DNA of 64,000 nucleotides from Astrocystis sublimbata (GCA_022453515.1 JAJNNY010000037.1:62001-126000), one strand, 5' to 3'. Positions 35,243 through 46,210 are shown, numbered from the stretch's first letter. Notes: generated by a model from the letters alone, not told the origin. A program made the numbers and translations.

Positions 35243-35602
35243 CTAGGCTATTTCGATGGACGCCGCGTCAATGTAGCGAAGATCCGCGTGATTTTCAAGC
35301 CAGTCCATCCAGTTGGCGAGGAACTTGCTGCCTCTAAATCGGAGAACTAGGAATCAGCAAGAAAAAGTGCATGCAGGCGCACGGGCGGACGACGTGCATT
35401 ATTTCGGGGCCAGCGAGAGAGTGACAAGTGGCAAGCTGCACTTACCTTTTCACAGTTTCCGAGTCGCCCACCACCACGAGCGAGCGCTTTGGTCGCGTCA
35501 TGGCAACTGGTTCACTATTGATTAACTTTCCAAATTTCGGGCTTATAAGGAAGCCGCTCCCGCTGTCTGCCCGTATGCAGCAGTCTTGGAGGGGCCAGAA
35601 GA

Positions 35603-35635
<33 letters not shown>

Positions 35636-37779
35636 GGGGGGGGGGGGGGGGGGGGGGATAGAGGGGGAGACAGAGAGAGGGCGGGGACAGAGAGAGGGGA
35701 ACAGGGAGAGAGAGAGAGAATAAAGGGTTGTCAACTCACCGTTCAATCGGCGCTTCTCGCTCAAGAACCCGACCTCGCCCTCGGCATTACTCCGAACCAG
35801 GCTGACAATCACAGCTTCTTTCTCTCGGCCCTGGAACCCGTCCACTGAGCCGAACTCGATGCCGGGAAAGGCGTCCTTGAGCGGGGCCAAGAGGCCGAGC
35901 TACATCATCTCATGAGCCACGTCAACGCCGGTTACAGACTTGATATCATGCCACCTTAACATGCCAACATATCCGGCAACACCATTGAAAGGGGAATTGG
36001 TCAGCCTTCACTCACCTGTGCATTATAAGGCGTGACAACCGCAATATCCTCGGGTTTTACGCCAGCCTTGACCAGCTTGCCGACATGCTGCCGCACGAGC
36101 GCGGCCTCCATCTCGTTGCTCTTGCTCTCTCCGTAGAGGGATCTAATGCTGCCCTTTTTCTTGCCTGTGTCCTCCTCTTCCTCATTTTTCTCGGGGAAGT
36201 CGCCGCCCTGCGTATCGATGAAAATGACGGGCTCGTTCGTATCTTCCGTGTCCTCCACCGCATAAGGTAGGTCTTTGAGCAGACGGGCCTTGACAACCTC
36301 CGCGGCTACGAGCTTGCCCTCGTACAGCTGATCGGACGGAAACCGCATGATAGACTCGTGCATTCGGTATTGCGTAGTGAGCATCCTCTTGATCGACGAG
36401 CCGTGCAGCGATAGTAGTCTGTCAAACAGCGTCTTCTCGAGTGACACGCCCTTGATGATGTTCTCTCCCTCCTTGACTTTCAACTTGACCTTTGAATTCG
36501 ACGATTTCACCGTAGGCGGCAACTGCAGATGATCACCCGCACACACGGCCTTTTTCGCCGAGAGCAGCGGGACCCAACACTGCGCCTCGAGTGCCTGGCT
36601 CGCCTCATCAATCACAATGACATCGAACTCCTCGTTCTTGAGCTGGTACCCCCCCGCGCCGTGCAGCGTAGCCAGCACGACCTTGCTCCCCTTGATCAAC
36701 GTATCCACGCACCTCCTTTCTCTTTCCCGGTACTCCTTCCGCAGCTCCTTCAGGTCTCCGTAGATGACCTTGCGCTCGCGCCCGCTCTTCGTCTTCTTGA
36801 TCGAGGCCTGCTTCGCGTCCATCTCCACGCGGACATCGCGCACGATCTGCCCCGCCTCGCTCGTCGTCGTGAGCACGTCGAGCGAGTGGTCCACCACGCT
36901 CGGCAGCAGTCTCGCGGGGTGGCCGAGGCGAAGAATCGGAACCTTGTGCGGCGCCAGCCTCTCGACAATGTTGTCGACGGAAATATTCGACGGGCCGCAG
37001 ACCAGGACCCGCAAGTCCCTCTTGACCATCTGTAATATGAGCTCAATGAGTGTATGCGTTTTCCCCGTCCCCGGCGGACCGTGAATCAGCGCTATCTCGC
37101 GCGACGCCAGCGCGAATCTGATGGCGTCCTTCTGGGACTCGTTGAGGGTGGGATCTAGCCATTCAATCTTGCCCAGCTCTTCATCCACCGCCAGATCCTT
37201 CGGCACAGGCGACGGCGTCCCCAGGCCAAAGAGCACCCTCATAAAACTCGAGTACTCGGCCTCCTGCATATCCCGGATCCTCTGCATCGTCAGATTCATC
37301 CTCCGGTAAGTGACGTCATCCGCCAGCTTCACAATCCACACCCGGCCCGACAAGCCCAGGGCATCTTCCCTATCGTCGTCCACGGCCACCGCGACGGCAT
37401 CTTTCTTCGTCTTCGTCACCACGCCCTTGACACCCTTTTTCTCGAGGTCCTTGATCTCCCGCTTCTTGGCGCTCCCGGCCGGCTGCTCCGCCACGAGCAC
37501 GATATCCCCCGTGCGGATGCCATGCTCGGACAACTCCCCGCCCGTGGCGGCGTCGGGAGATAGTTCGAGGACCGTCCGCCCGCCGAGTCCCGTGCGCAGC
37601 GACGAAACGACGAGGTTGGTGATGGCCACGCCGATGCGCTGCAGGGCGGTGGGGCTCGTGGCGGCGATCAGGCCGCTGGTCTCCTGGACCTCGCTCTGCA
37701 GCTCGGCGTCGAGGAGGGCGAGTTGGGTTGTGGCAAAAGCGGCGACGTCCACCGGTTGCTGTGTGGTGGGGGGTGACAT
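35243..37779 (-). CDS. HCS1: SF1B DNA helicase, HCS1/IGHMBP2-like
   Basis: Four exons, 37779..36016, 35899..35740, 35506..35446 and 35333..35243, close to 691 residues. The donors are GTGAGT, GTGAGT and GTAAGT. The small exons were found by matching conserved blocks. An N-terminal beta-barrel stalk precedes the helicase core. Walker [10 protein letters not shown] is at residues 233-241, Walker B DEAS at 391-394, motif [13 protein letters not shown], and QYRMH. Motifs V/VI fall in the spliced part: [20 protein letters not shown] and [17 protein letters not shown]. It ends [19 protein letters not shown] and about a dozen more residues. In yeast Hcs1 is a 5'-3' DNA helicase copurifying with DNA polymerase alpha. 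Human IGHMBP2 is the relative linked to tRNA and ribosomes. Intron 2 holds a very unusual composite microsatellite. Confidence 0.94.
35602..35657. repeat. Composite microsatellite (AC)n-(GA)n-G23 inside helicase intron 2
   Basis: About nine AC units and seven GA units are followed by 23 consecutive G, then further GA/GGGGA stretches to about 35720. On the coding strand it reads as a CT/C-rich tract followed by GT repeats within the 233-nt intron 35739..35507. Confidence 0.95.
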
Positions 37780-38361
37780 GTTGTTCTGTCGTCGCTTGTT
37801 ACCCTCCTAGATTGCTACGTGTTTGTGTTTTCGCGGCCTCTCATCCCGACATACCTACATGTGCATAGTTCGTCTGATCAAGTTTGATCGAAATTACTCG
37901 TAATCAAAACGCCCATGTGACAAGCCAATCGCGTTGTTGACGGGAGCTGCAGAGCTGATTCTGGGGTGCTTGAGCTGAGCGTATTGGTGCATTGGTACAG
38001 TGTAGTGAGTGCCATTGAGAGGTGACGGGAAGCTTGGTGGGGTCGGCGAATCACAGGTTGTAGGCAATGCGGGTAGCTACCTACCGGCACTTGGATGCTG
38101 CAGCTTGGACAAGCTCCCATTGGAGACGGGAACCGTGGAGCTTCAATCAATGCCACCCGACTTGGGACTACGTACATACCCTAACTTGATTAAAATAAAC
38201 ACCTACGGAGAGACTGGTGACCAAATGAGGTGACGTTGCCAAACCATATATCACAGTTTTTCGCTTGGACTGCCGATTCGATAGGGTCACTTGGTTTAGA
38301 TTCAAGTTGCGGGCCAGACTGACCTACACGCATTACGCCTCGCGCCTTACGATACCGAGGT
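37780..38361. other. Intergenic spacer, no gene seen
   Basis: Upstream region of the helicase gene and 3' flank of the DUF202 gene. Confidence 0.6.
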
Positions 38362-39755
38362 TCAATCTGTCGGCTCAGGTGGTTGTACGACTAGAACCAC
38401 AATGAGACTGATCAACATGAGCGAAAAGGCCACAAAGGTAACGAGGATGATCGACCCCCTAGAAGCCGGGAATTTGCCCTTCAGCAACCATTGCTGAGGC
38501 TGGTAGAACCGCTGATACCCAAGTAGAAGAACCAAAATCGATATCCCGATAAACGTAGCACCGAGCGGCCGTCCCAGCTGTCGGAAGCGGTGCTCGGTCT
38601 GCTCGTTCGCTAGGGAAGAGTTTAGGCGGAACAGCTGTGTGATGGCGATGCCGATCGAGGCGAATGCGAGGGACGTTCGAAGCCAGGCTAGAAATGTGCG
38701 TTCTATGCATGTGCGCCTCCCGTGTCAGCGCTGTATCGTCGACTCGGAATCATAGGCGAGTACGTCGGTAGGTCAGAGAGGAGGAAGAGGGTTGTTGGGG
38801 TTGAAGCATACCCAAAGCCAAATGGTCTCTAGCCACGCTGCCCTTGTTCTCTAGCTCGAATGACCACACGCCGTCAAAGAAGCTCCATAGCCAGTGCTGT
38901 GTCGTCTCGGCCTCGCCTTGGGGTATGTTACTTTCGTTTCGACTTATAGGGTCGGCGTCGGCTGTTATTTGGGATGTCTGCCGGTTTCGAAGTTTCGGCG
39001 TGGTCTGCGTGGTCTGGTAGTTGATGGGTTGACTAGCGCTGGCCAGGCTCGTGCTCTCGTCAGGTTCGTCGATATTGCCGGGTGATAGGTGTCCTGTCAT
39101 GGTAGGCATGGTCGAGACTCGTTTGAGGGAGCGAAGACCTTGCGCGTTCATGGAATCGGCGCGGTGTCTGCCGGCCTGCGAGTCTGCAAGTCAGTCTGGT
39201 ATAAGTAAAATAAATGAGTGAGTGATCAATCGACATGTTGATCAGCACTCCCCTCCCCCAATCCAACTCAGCTCCCCCAGATCCGAAACCAAATCTGGAC
39301 CTGGTGTAGTGAGTATGCACGATGCGCACTAGCGACGATTGCTGCTTTGCCGCCAGAATCACGCAAGAGGTGTCGGTGTGGAGCACAGCCCAGGCGCCGG
39401 GCTCGGGGTTTACAGTACTTGGATAAAGTAGACCTCGTGGCCAGCTTGCTTGGCTTGGTCGCGCGCGCATTGCAGATAGATGCTTCACTAGAGGGGTAAA
39501 AGGAAAGGGAAGTGCACGAACCTCGAGAATCGAATTGATCCTTTCCTCTCTCGACTGGCGTCTGCGAACTGAAACCCTGGGTCTCACGCCACCTGATGGT
39601 GATGGTGATGGTGTTGCATTCGACGACGCCTCCGATAGCTGCTGCTGTTGCTGGTGCTCCTGGGGTGCCGATTGCGACGATGTCGACCTCCCGACTGCAG
39701 ATGGCCCGATGGAGGAGGTGACGGCGGCCGGCTTGGAGGGTTCGCCGGTCGCCAT
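38362..39755 (-). CDS. DUF202-domain membrane protein
   Basis: Three exons, 39755..39522, 39175..38812 and 38702..38362, close to 312 residues. The introns start GTTCGT and GTATGC and end GCAG and ATAG. A second in-frame ATG at 39770 would add five residues; the inner one has the better context. The N-terminal 200 residues are polar and low complexity (Gln- and Ser-rich, VSVRRRQSREERIN). The C-terminal third is the DUF202 domain: NKGSVARDHLALERTFLAWL leads into three hydrophobic helices (SLAFASIGIAITQLF, GATFIGISILVLLLG, IILVTFVAFSLMLISLIVVL). The domain also occurs in the VTC vacuolar polyphosphate complex (Vtc1), so an endomembrane location is likely, but the function is unknown. The first intron (346 nt) has a weak donor and should be checked against RNA. 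Confidence 0.82.
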
Positions 39756-40812
39756 TGCTTGACTGACCATGCGTGTGAGTGTGAGTAGGTAGGGTCAAGT
39801 TAAGGTTCAGCTTTGCCTGGCTCGGTTCGATGCAAACTCGATCCGGATGGCGTCAATGGCACAGCACATGTAGCCGTCGCATTCATACAACGACAACGAC
39901 AACAACACCCATGCTTCCGGTTCTGCCCAGCCGCTCCCGTGCGGGGGCTTTCATGATAGTGCGGGGAGAGACTCTAGCACGGGCATAGGGTTTTCTACTC
40001 CATCGGCGAGATCGAGACTGGATGTTTGGATAGCATCAGACAACTGAACTCACCGAGGTCTGTAAAGAGGTGCGACCGGGTACTTCATTGGCCCCCCACC
40101 AGAATAGCTGAAGATCAGGGTACTCTAGGCACCTAGGCCTGCCGAGCCTGCTATGTAGTGGGTGACTACTGCAGTCTAGGTGCTGCCCTAGAGTAGCGGC
40201 TGCGCCATCAAGTGACTGCAGCGCTTCGGACATTGAGCGAAGCCTTGATTAGCTGTCCCGCCATTGCAGCTGCTGCACAGATCGTCTCGGTTCAGTAAAT
40301 GGCCACAAGATATGCGTGGATCACAAGATTGTGTTGAGGGTTGGGTGCTGGGTGGTGCTGGGTGGAGAGGCTAGCAGCCCGATGGCCATTCAGATGGAGA
40401 TAGGATGCAGTGTTGTTCATTGCCTCTTGGAATGGCTCCGAACTCCAGATCTGTTGGTGTGGCACACATCTCAATTGTCGTAACTCATTCATCTATAAGC
40501 CCGGACAGAGCAATTACCTAGGTACTTAAAGCTACCTAGGTATCCTTTGGTTAAGTTTGGCATTTTCGCCTATAAAACGTAGGTATGTAGGCAAAGGGAG
40601 TGCGAAGAAACACGCAAACATTAGCGCCACACCATAGGCTGGGTATATATACTAGTACTCCCGAGTCGCCTCTTTCTCGCGAAACCACCCCCTCTCATGA
40701 ACTTCAAGGGCCATTTCAGAGCATCGCAGCTTGACAGCGCTCTGGTCTCCAGGCATAGCCTCGACACGCGCGTCGACTTCTTAATACCTAGATATCTACT
40801 GATTCTAATCAC
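39756..40812. other. Intergenic, no gene seen
   Basis: About 1 kb. TACCTAGGTA motifs occur at about 40516 and 40535. No coding frame is supported. Confidence 0.6.
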
Positions 40813-42656
40813 TCAAGACTCGGCAGCTAGTTTGATCTTCATCATGGTGCCGTCGGCAGGCTTGGACGTTAACCTAAGCGTCTTCGCGGCGGCATGTTAG
40901 CTGAGAGTCATGTCATATCATATTGTCGAGACTCACATTATACAATTCCGACTTGACGCGATACTGCCCCTTCTCATTCAGCATCGGCCGACCCTTCTCG
41001 TCCAGCACGCTCGCGCCCAAGCCCGTCTTGACAAAGTCGTATCTGCGAGCCACGATGGCGATAATGACGCGCGCCTCAAGATTAGCAAGCTCCAATCCGA
41101 CACAGTTCCGCGGCCCTCTCTCAAACGGCCGCCACGCGCTCGGAGGGATACTGCTGGCCGCCTCCCCAAGCCAGCGCTCCGGCACCCAGTCGTCAGCCGT
41201 GTCCCCGTACACATTCGGGTCGCGATGGATGATGCTCTGGCAGCAGTAGAGGATGCAGCCGTCTACGACATACTCTTCGCCCGTGGGCACTTTGACCGTA
41301 AAGCCGCTTCCGGGCGGTGCCATGCGGGCCGTAGCCGCTGGCGGATGCAGACGCAGTGTTTCTTTGACGACTGCGTTGATGTACGTCATGCGCGACAGCA
41401 CCTGCGCGCCCTTGTCGGCTAAGATGCCACGGATCATTCGCGGGTCCGACTCGGGACCTAGTATGCTATCCAGCTCGTCGCGCACCGCTTTTAGGGCACG
41501 GGGCGTGCGGCTAAGTTCGTAGAATGCCCACTCCAAAGTCGTCGCCGTCGTATCGTGACCCGCAAACATGAAGGTGCGCACTTGCGCCGAGGTGTCCGCC
41601 AGGAGCTGCGGTGTCAGCTCTCCAGCTTCCTTGAAGCTGAGGGCAAGAATGCTTCGACCGTTTTCCTTGTCCGCCTTCGTAGCTTCGAGATACCTCCGCT
41701 CAATGGCTTTCTTCACAAGCGTGTCGACGCGCTTGGCAAGTCGCTGCCGCTTCAGGGTCAACAGAGGTACGAGGAACCACGGCGTGTTAGATTGATCACC
41801 ATGAAAGGTCTGTAGAAGCTCCCTATACAAACGGATGATCTCGCCCTGTCTCGCACTGTTCATGTGCTGGGCATCGAGATCCACATCCATTACAACGATG
41901 CCGATAATATCGAATGTTAGGTTGGACAAGAGCATTTCGAGGGAAAACTCCTGGCCGGTGACAGCGAATGCGCTGAGGAAGTTGCAGAAGGGGTCCATCT
42001 TGTCGAGGACAGTAGTCAAGAGGTCCGATATGTTCTGGCTTGTGAAGCCTGGATTATATCGCTTGCGAACATCCTTCCAGTCGGGTCCCTGGAAAAGCTT
42101 CCCGTCAACCCGAATCCACAGCAACAGCATACCAGTACGCAGGTACTATATCGTGATCGCTTACCTCCTTTCGCAAGATTGTCTCTGCTCCGATCATGGG
42201 AGTCATCTGCGCTAGACTCGGAGACTTGGGTACACTGAATGCGTGAGCCTTGCTAGGCTTCGATATTTGTTCGGCGACGTCGTGGGTAGCCACTAGAATC
42301 ATAGGAGGGTTGACGGGTCGTAGGTCTACGAACATCACGGAAGGTCGCCCTATTGATGCCCGCATGTCTTCGAAGATCGCATCTATGCCAGCAGTCAGAG
42401 CGGGCGTCAGGTCAGAGTGATGAGGGTGAAGCCTGCAGAGTCATCTACAAGTAGACTCCCCTAGTCACTTACCAGTGTGACGGTCCGCCGGTACTCCCCG
42501 ACGCGACAGCTCGCCAAAGATTTTGAGATGACCCCATATCAGATGGTTGGGCACTTGTGGGATGTGCGCGTACTGGCTGAAGCGCGCATGCCGTAGTCTT
42601 GTCAGGAGATACGTGAGGAGTAGCACGGCTCCCGCGAATAGAAGTAATCTGAGCAT
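40813..42656 (-). CDS. Cytochrome P450 monooxygenase
   Basis: Exons 42656..42473, 42382..42165, 42088..40937 and 40881..40813 close to 540 residues. The ATG at 42656 precedes a single membrane anchor (MLRLLLFAGAVLLLTYLLT). Introns start GTAAGT, GTAAGC and GTGAGT; the last ends GAAG, which restores the usual YNTLRLTSKPADGTMM C-terminus. The I-helix is AGHDTTATT, the ExxR is ETLR in VVKETLRLHPP, and the PERF-like block is WVPERW. The heme loop FERGPRNCVG has Cys463. It is an ER-bound, heme-thiolate monooxygenase needing a reductase partner. No polyketide, terpene or peptide synthase lies nearby, so a pathway cannot be assigned. All key residues are intact. Confidence 0.93.
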
Positions 42657-43244
42657 CTCGTACTCGGCCGAAGCAAGACTGTCTCGGATCAAGACTCTGG
42701 GCTCGAGAACTACGATGCCTGAAATTTATGCAAAGTTAAGGGTAGGTCAAAGCTGAAGGGCGAGGCTCCTCCTGAACAGGTGTTGTTGTTGAGTCGGCTT
42801 TCTGATTGAAGATGACCTCGATTTAGGCATGCCACAAAGCAATACGACGCTCCAATTGTATTCAGTTGCACCAACACGACATAACGCCCTTTGCGGCGCC
42901 AGAGATCTTTTCTTTGTCATAGTACAAGTCATGGATCGCGGCATGGATGCTAGAACTGTTGGCACACGACACAGGGTGACAGGATGACAGGACCAAATGG
43001 CAATTCGTTATGAGCTAGCCCACGCTACAGTAGGTGTACTTAGGGAGCCTGTAGGCTGTTGTTATGTGCGACAAAGAGTGGATGCAGCCAACTTGACGCG
43101 GTGAGTTTCTCCCTGCTTACAACTAGCGACGGCAGCAAACAGTTTCGGCAATGAGACCCAACAGCGGATGGAGATGTTCCCGGGCCAATTCCTCCAACTT
43201 TCGGATGTACTTACATGGTCCAACACAAGACACACTTTGCCATC
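42657..43244. other. Intergenic spacer, no gene seen
   Basis: P450 upstream region and amidohydrolase 3' flank. No coding frame or repeat is supported. Confidence 0.6.
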
Positions 43245-44766
43245 TCAAATGTTCTTATGGACATGGCCGTTGATCACTATAGCGCGTAGCTTCGACGTAT
43301 CTTGCAGAACGGCGATGTCCTCCAAGGGATTCCCATCAATCAGGATGACGTCGGCGAAATAACCTGGCTGTACCTTTCCCAACACGTCAGGGTAGCCCAT
43401 CATCTCACCTCCCAGGACAGTCGCAGCCATGAGGCTCTCTTTTGGAGTATAGCCGAAGAGATTCACGAAGTGCGCAAGGTCCTTGGCGTATGTGCCGTGT
43501 GGCGCCCACGCGAACCCATAGTCGCCGCCTGGGAGCACGCGAATGCCTCGCTTGTGCATCTCTTTCATGGCCGAGCATGCTGCTTCGACTTCTTGCACGA
43601 GGCCTTTCTTGGCTGCGATCTCGGGCGTGAGGCCGTATGGGGTGGCGCTGCCGTTGCAGGTTTCGACAGGTAGGTTGATGGCTGGGGCGACGAAACTATC
43701 AAATCATAATATTCAGCAGGTGTTGTTCTATCCATCTCTTTCGGGGAAATGAGGCAGCAGAGAGTGCAACGCGGCTGTGGGAACACCATCACGCAAGCAA
43801 AATATGGACAGGGTGAAATGAGTGACCCGGAAGCGTTCGTGACTGCTTACTGCGATCCTTCAGCACTTCCAGCATATCCATAGTATCAGCATCCGTGTAC
43901 GAAGCATGATAGACGACATCCACGCCCGTCAGTGCGCAAAGTCTCACGGCCGCCGCCGATCTCGCATGCGCGCACACCCTCTTACCCCTATTATGCGCCT
44001 CCTCAACAGCGGCCCTCGTCTCGTTGAGGGTGAAGTACGTTTCGTCCGCAGGCATGCTCTCGTGCGTCGCGTCGCCCGTCATGCTCAGCTTGATATTGTC
44101 AATTCCCAACGACACGAATTCGCGGACGACCTTGCGCATCCCATCCTCGCCATCCGCAAACTTCGAGATGCTCGGGATGATGGCGCCGCCCGTCGTCGTG
44201 ACCTCCTGGCAGCTAGCCAGCGTCCGCGGCCCGGGGATCATCCCGGATTTAATCGCCTGCTTGGCCACGAGATCGAGTCGTGGCTGCGCGCTCGCGGCCC
44301 CGAAACACATCGTGTACCCGCAGTCGAGGTACGTCCGCGCGGCCTGGGCCGTGTGCAGCACGTGCTCTTCGATCGGCATGCTGGTGAGGCCGTCGAGGGT
44401 CGGAGAGTTGTTCCAGCTCAGGTGCGTGTGCGAGTCGCACAAGCCGCTCATCAGGGTCTTTGTTCCGTGGCCGTCGATGACTAGTGTATCGGAGTCAGGG
44501 GCGAAGTCGAATCGGCCGACTTGGCGGATGTGCTCGTCCTCGATGAGCACGTCTCCAGGATACATGTCTGCACCGGTGGAGTCGAAGATGTTCACGTCTT
44601 TGAACAGGATCTTCTTCTTGTCGCCTGGCACATGGTTGTTGATGACGATATCGGCTGGGGTAGGCTTGTAGTACGGGAGCGCCTTGACGGTGTCGATATC
44701 GTAGCCATCCAGCCCGTGACCCCAGACTTTTCCATTAGTACCTGCCTTGATTGTAGCAGCTGCCAT
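43245..44766 (-). CDS. Metal-dependent amidohydrolase; frame does not close at its intron
   Basis: Exon 1 runs 44766..43851 and exon 2 about 43695..43245. Together they encode about 455 residues of the imidazolonepropionase/prolidase-like amidohydrolase class. Metal ligands are present: HTH (His113, His115) in CDSHTHLSW, the likely carbamylated Lys226 in DNIKLSMTGD, His267 (CAHARS), His287 (VVYHASY) and Asp in GGDYGFAW. Such enzymes hydrolyse amide or cyclic amide bonds. Oddity: the only good donor (GTAAGC, 43850) leaves one base, while the only acceptor before the conserved FVAPAIN block (GATAG, 43696) also supplies one base, so a canonical GT-AG join is one base short. Either a one-base deletion has broken the gene, or an unusual splice is used. 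The coding content is otherwise intact. Confidence 0.8.
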
Positions 44767-45575
44767 TTTGCATGTATGAACTGATGCAGAGCGGACGAGA
44801 GTATGTTCTTGTCAAGTGGAATGGCAGCATGTTATTCTGTCTATCACCCCCGCCTGGGGTATCTCGTCCATCTGACTAAGACCTCCGTCTCATCCGACGA
44901 ATGGGTAATAACTGCACCATGATGGAAATAATAGGCTATATTCGCCGATGGTGGTGGTAGCGACCAATCAGTATGGAGTTGTTGTTACAAGCGTCGGTCA
45001 GTGTCCCGACACATCGGTGATCGAAGTTGAATATCAAGGCTTGAGGTGTGGAGAGTCGGTCGGTCATCTAGTCTTTGGATGATGGATAGCAACTGCTACA
45101 TTACGTTTCATTTCTGGTGCTGGTTTATGATGTTCCGGCGTATTGGGTCAGCTCTTTTTCTCAATACATGTTCAAACACCTGCATGTTTGGAACAGCAGC
45201 ATGTGCGCGTTGTGTGATGTTGAGGCGCGACTGGTGGAGCTGAAGCCGTGTGATCTTCCCCACGCACATTCCGCTACAGCCTAGTATATGGTTAGGGATC
45301 TCATTTCCGCAACAGTAGAGTGTCGTTGGTGGCTCACATGTATATGGGACCAACACTGTGAATAGGCGTCAATTTGTGAATATTTCATTACTAATAAGAA
45401 TCGAAGCAAAAGCAAGTTATAGATGGAACATGAGAGCCAATGTACCTAGGGCGTAGATAGAAGAACGAGGACCCCTAGATCCATAGATGCTATCGATAGA
45501 CAGGTGCCAAGACGCTCTACAGCCCACAGTTATAGTGAGCCCAAACAATGACGACTGTTACTGCAAGTCAAGATC
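44767..45575. other. Intergenic, no gene seen
   Basis: About 800 bp upstream of the tRNA gene. No supported coding frame; one TACCTAGGG motif at about 45445. Confidence 0.55.
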
Positions 45576-45582
45576 GCCGGAC

Positions 45583-45593
45583 TGGCGCAATGG
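45583..45593 (+). promoter_or_regulatory. RNA polymerase III A box of the tRNA gene
   Basis: TGGCGCAATGG matches the A-box consensus TRGYNNARNNG. It overlaps positions 8 to 19 of the tRNA. Confidence 0.85.
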
Positions 45594-45612
45594 TTAGCGC
45601 ATGCGACTTCTA

Positions 45613-45646
45613 TTGAGATAACCTACACTTGTCTCGTAGAAAGCTT
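45613..45646 (+). other. Canonical tRNA intron (after base 37)
   Basis: 34 nt between the anticodon loop A37 and base 38. It contains AGA, which could pair with the TCT anticodon as in normal pre-tRNA. It would be removed by the tRNA splicing endonuclease. Confidence 0.85.
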
Positions 45647-45662
45647 ATCGCAAGGCTGTGGG

Positions 45663-45711
45663 GTACGTCTCTATGAAATTTGGCCTATTATTCAAGACTA
45701 ACGAAACATAG
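45663..45711 (+). other. Spliceosomal-type intron inserted in the tRNA T arm (53/54)
   Basis: 49 nt with donor GTACGT, branch-site CTAAC at 45698-45702 (branch A 10 nt from the end) and 3' end CATAG. The donor is the same as in several mRNA introns of this window (CDC14, M28 peptidase, aldo/keto reductase, the hydrolase at 53.6 kb). The length is within the fungal mRNA intron range. Deleting it restores an exact 5-bp T stem and 7-nt T loop. Confidence 0.85.
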
Positions 45712-45720
45712 TTCGAGTCC
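45710..45720 (+). promoter_or_regulatory. Pol III B box, completed by the intron's own AG
   Basis: AGTTCGAGTCC against consensus GGTTCGANTCC, with one mismatch at the first base. The first two bases come from the intron's terminal AG, so the B box survives in the DNA in spite of the insertion. Confidence 0.8.
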
Positions 45721-45733
45721 CACGTTCGGTTCA

Positions 45734-45748
45734 TTTTTTGGCTTTTTT
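45734..45748 (+). terminator. Pol III terminator (T6, backup T6)
   Basis: Six T at 45734-45739 and six more at 45743-45748, directly after the tRNA 3' end. Confidence 0.85.
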
Positions 45749-46210
45749 ATGCCAATCCGCTCTCCTTTTTCAACACCGATCGGTTCCCATGTATGTATCT
45801 CTAGCAATGTGAAGATGTGCTTGGTAAAAAGCATAAGGCCCGACCGTGAAGGTTATTGACGAGTATCAGCACCAAGCTGCCCCCCCATACAAGTAGTAGT
45901 CTCATGGTCGGCGGAGATCGCGTAGGGGCAGCTTTTCATACTTTTGCTACTTTGCATACTGGTATCGAGATCCTGACCACATCCCAAGGAAAGCCAGGTA
46001 ATTGCCATTTTCGATCCCAATGACGAAGCTAAAGCATTCTGGCCTTCACCCCACTCTCATTTAGCCAACAAGGAGTGAATGACCCGCAGGGTTCACGTGT
46101 TCGGCCCCTGATGAGGGCGTGGGAGAGGATACATCAGAATAATTCAGCATCAAAACCGATGCACGCACTTGAACGTGCCCCTTGTGACCAATCGTTGTAG
46201 ATTTCATGGC

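Larger units (their letters stand above)
45576..45731 (+). tRNA. tRNA-Arg(UCU) with two introns, one in the T arm
   Basis: The exonic parts are 45576..45612, 45647..45662 and 45712..45731, total 73 nt. The acceptor stem is GCCGGAC/GTTCGGT (7 pairs, two G-U). The D arm is GCGC/GCGC with an AATGGTTA loop. The anticodon stem is TGCGA/TCGCA with loop CTTCTAA, giving anticodon TCT (decodes AGA). The variable loop is AGGCT and the T stem GTGGG/CCCAC with loop TTCGAGT. The discriminator would be T. The first intron (34 nt) sits after base 37, the normal eukaryotic place. The second (49 nt) sits between bases 53 and 54. A T6 tract follows 3 bases after the gene. With both removed the cloverleaf is perfect. 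With the second retained the T arm cannot form properly. Confidence 0.9.

Noticed and set aside
42120..42164. P450 intron ending at the first AG, only 19 nt long
   Set aside because: Too short for a spliceosomal intron. The acceptor at 42089 gives the family's RKEGPDWKDVRKRYNPGF sequence.
40813..44766. Secondary-metabolite gene cluster around the P450 and amidohydrolase
   Set aside because: No backbone synthase, transporter or transcription factor of that kind lies nearby. Two enzymes side by side are not enough.
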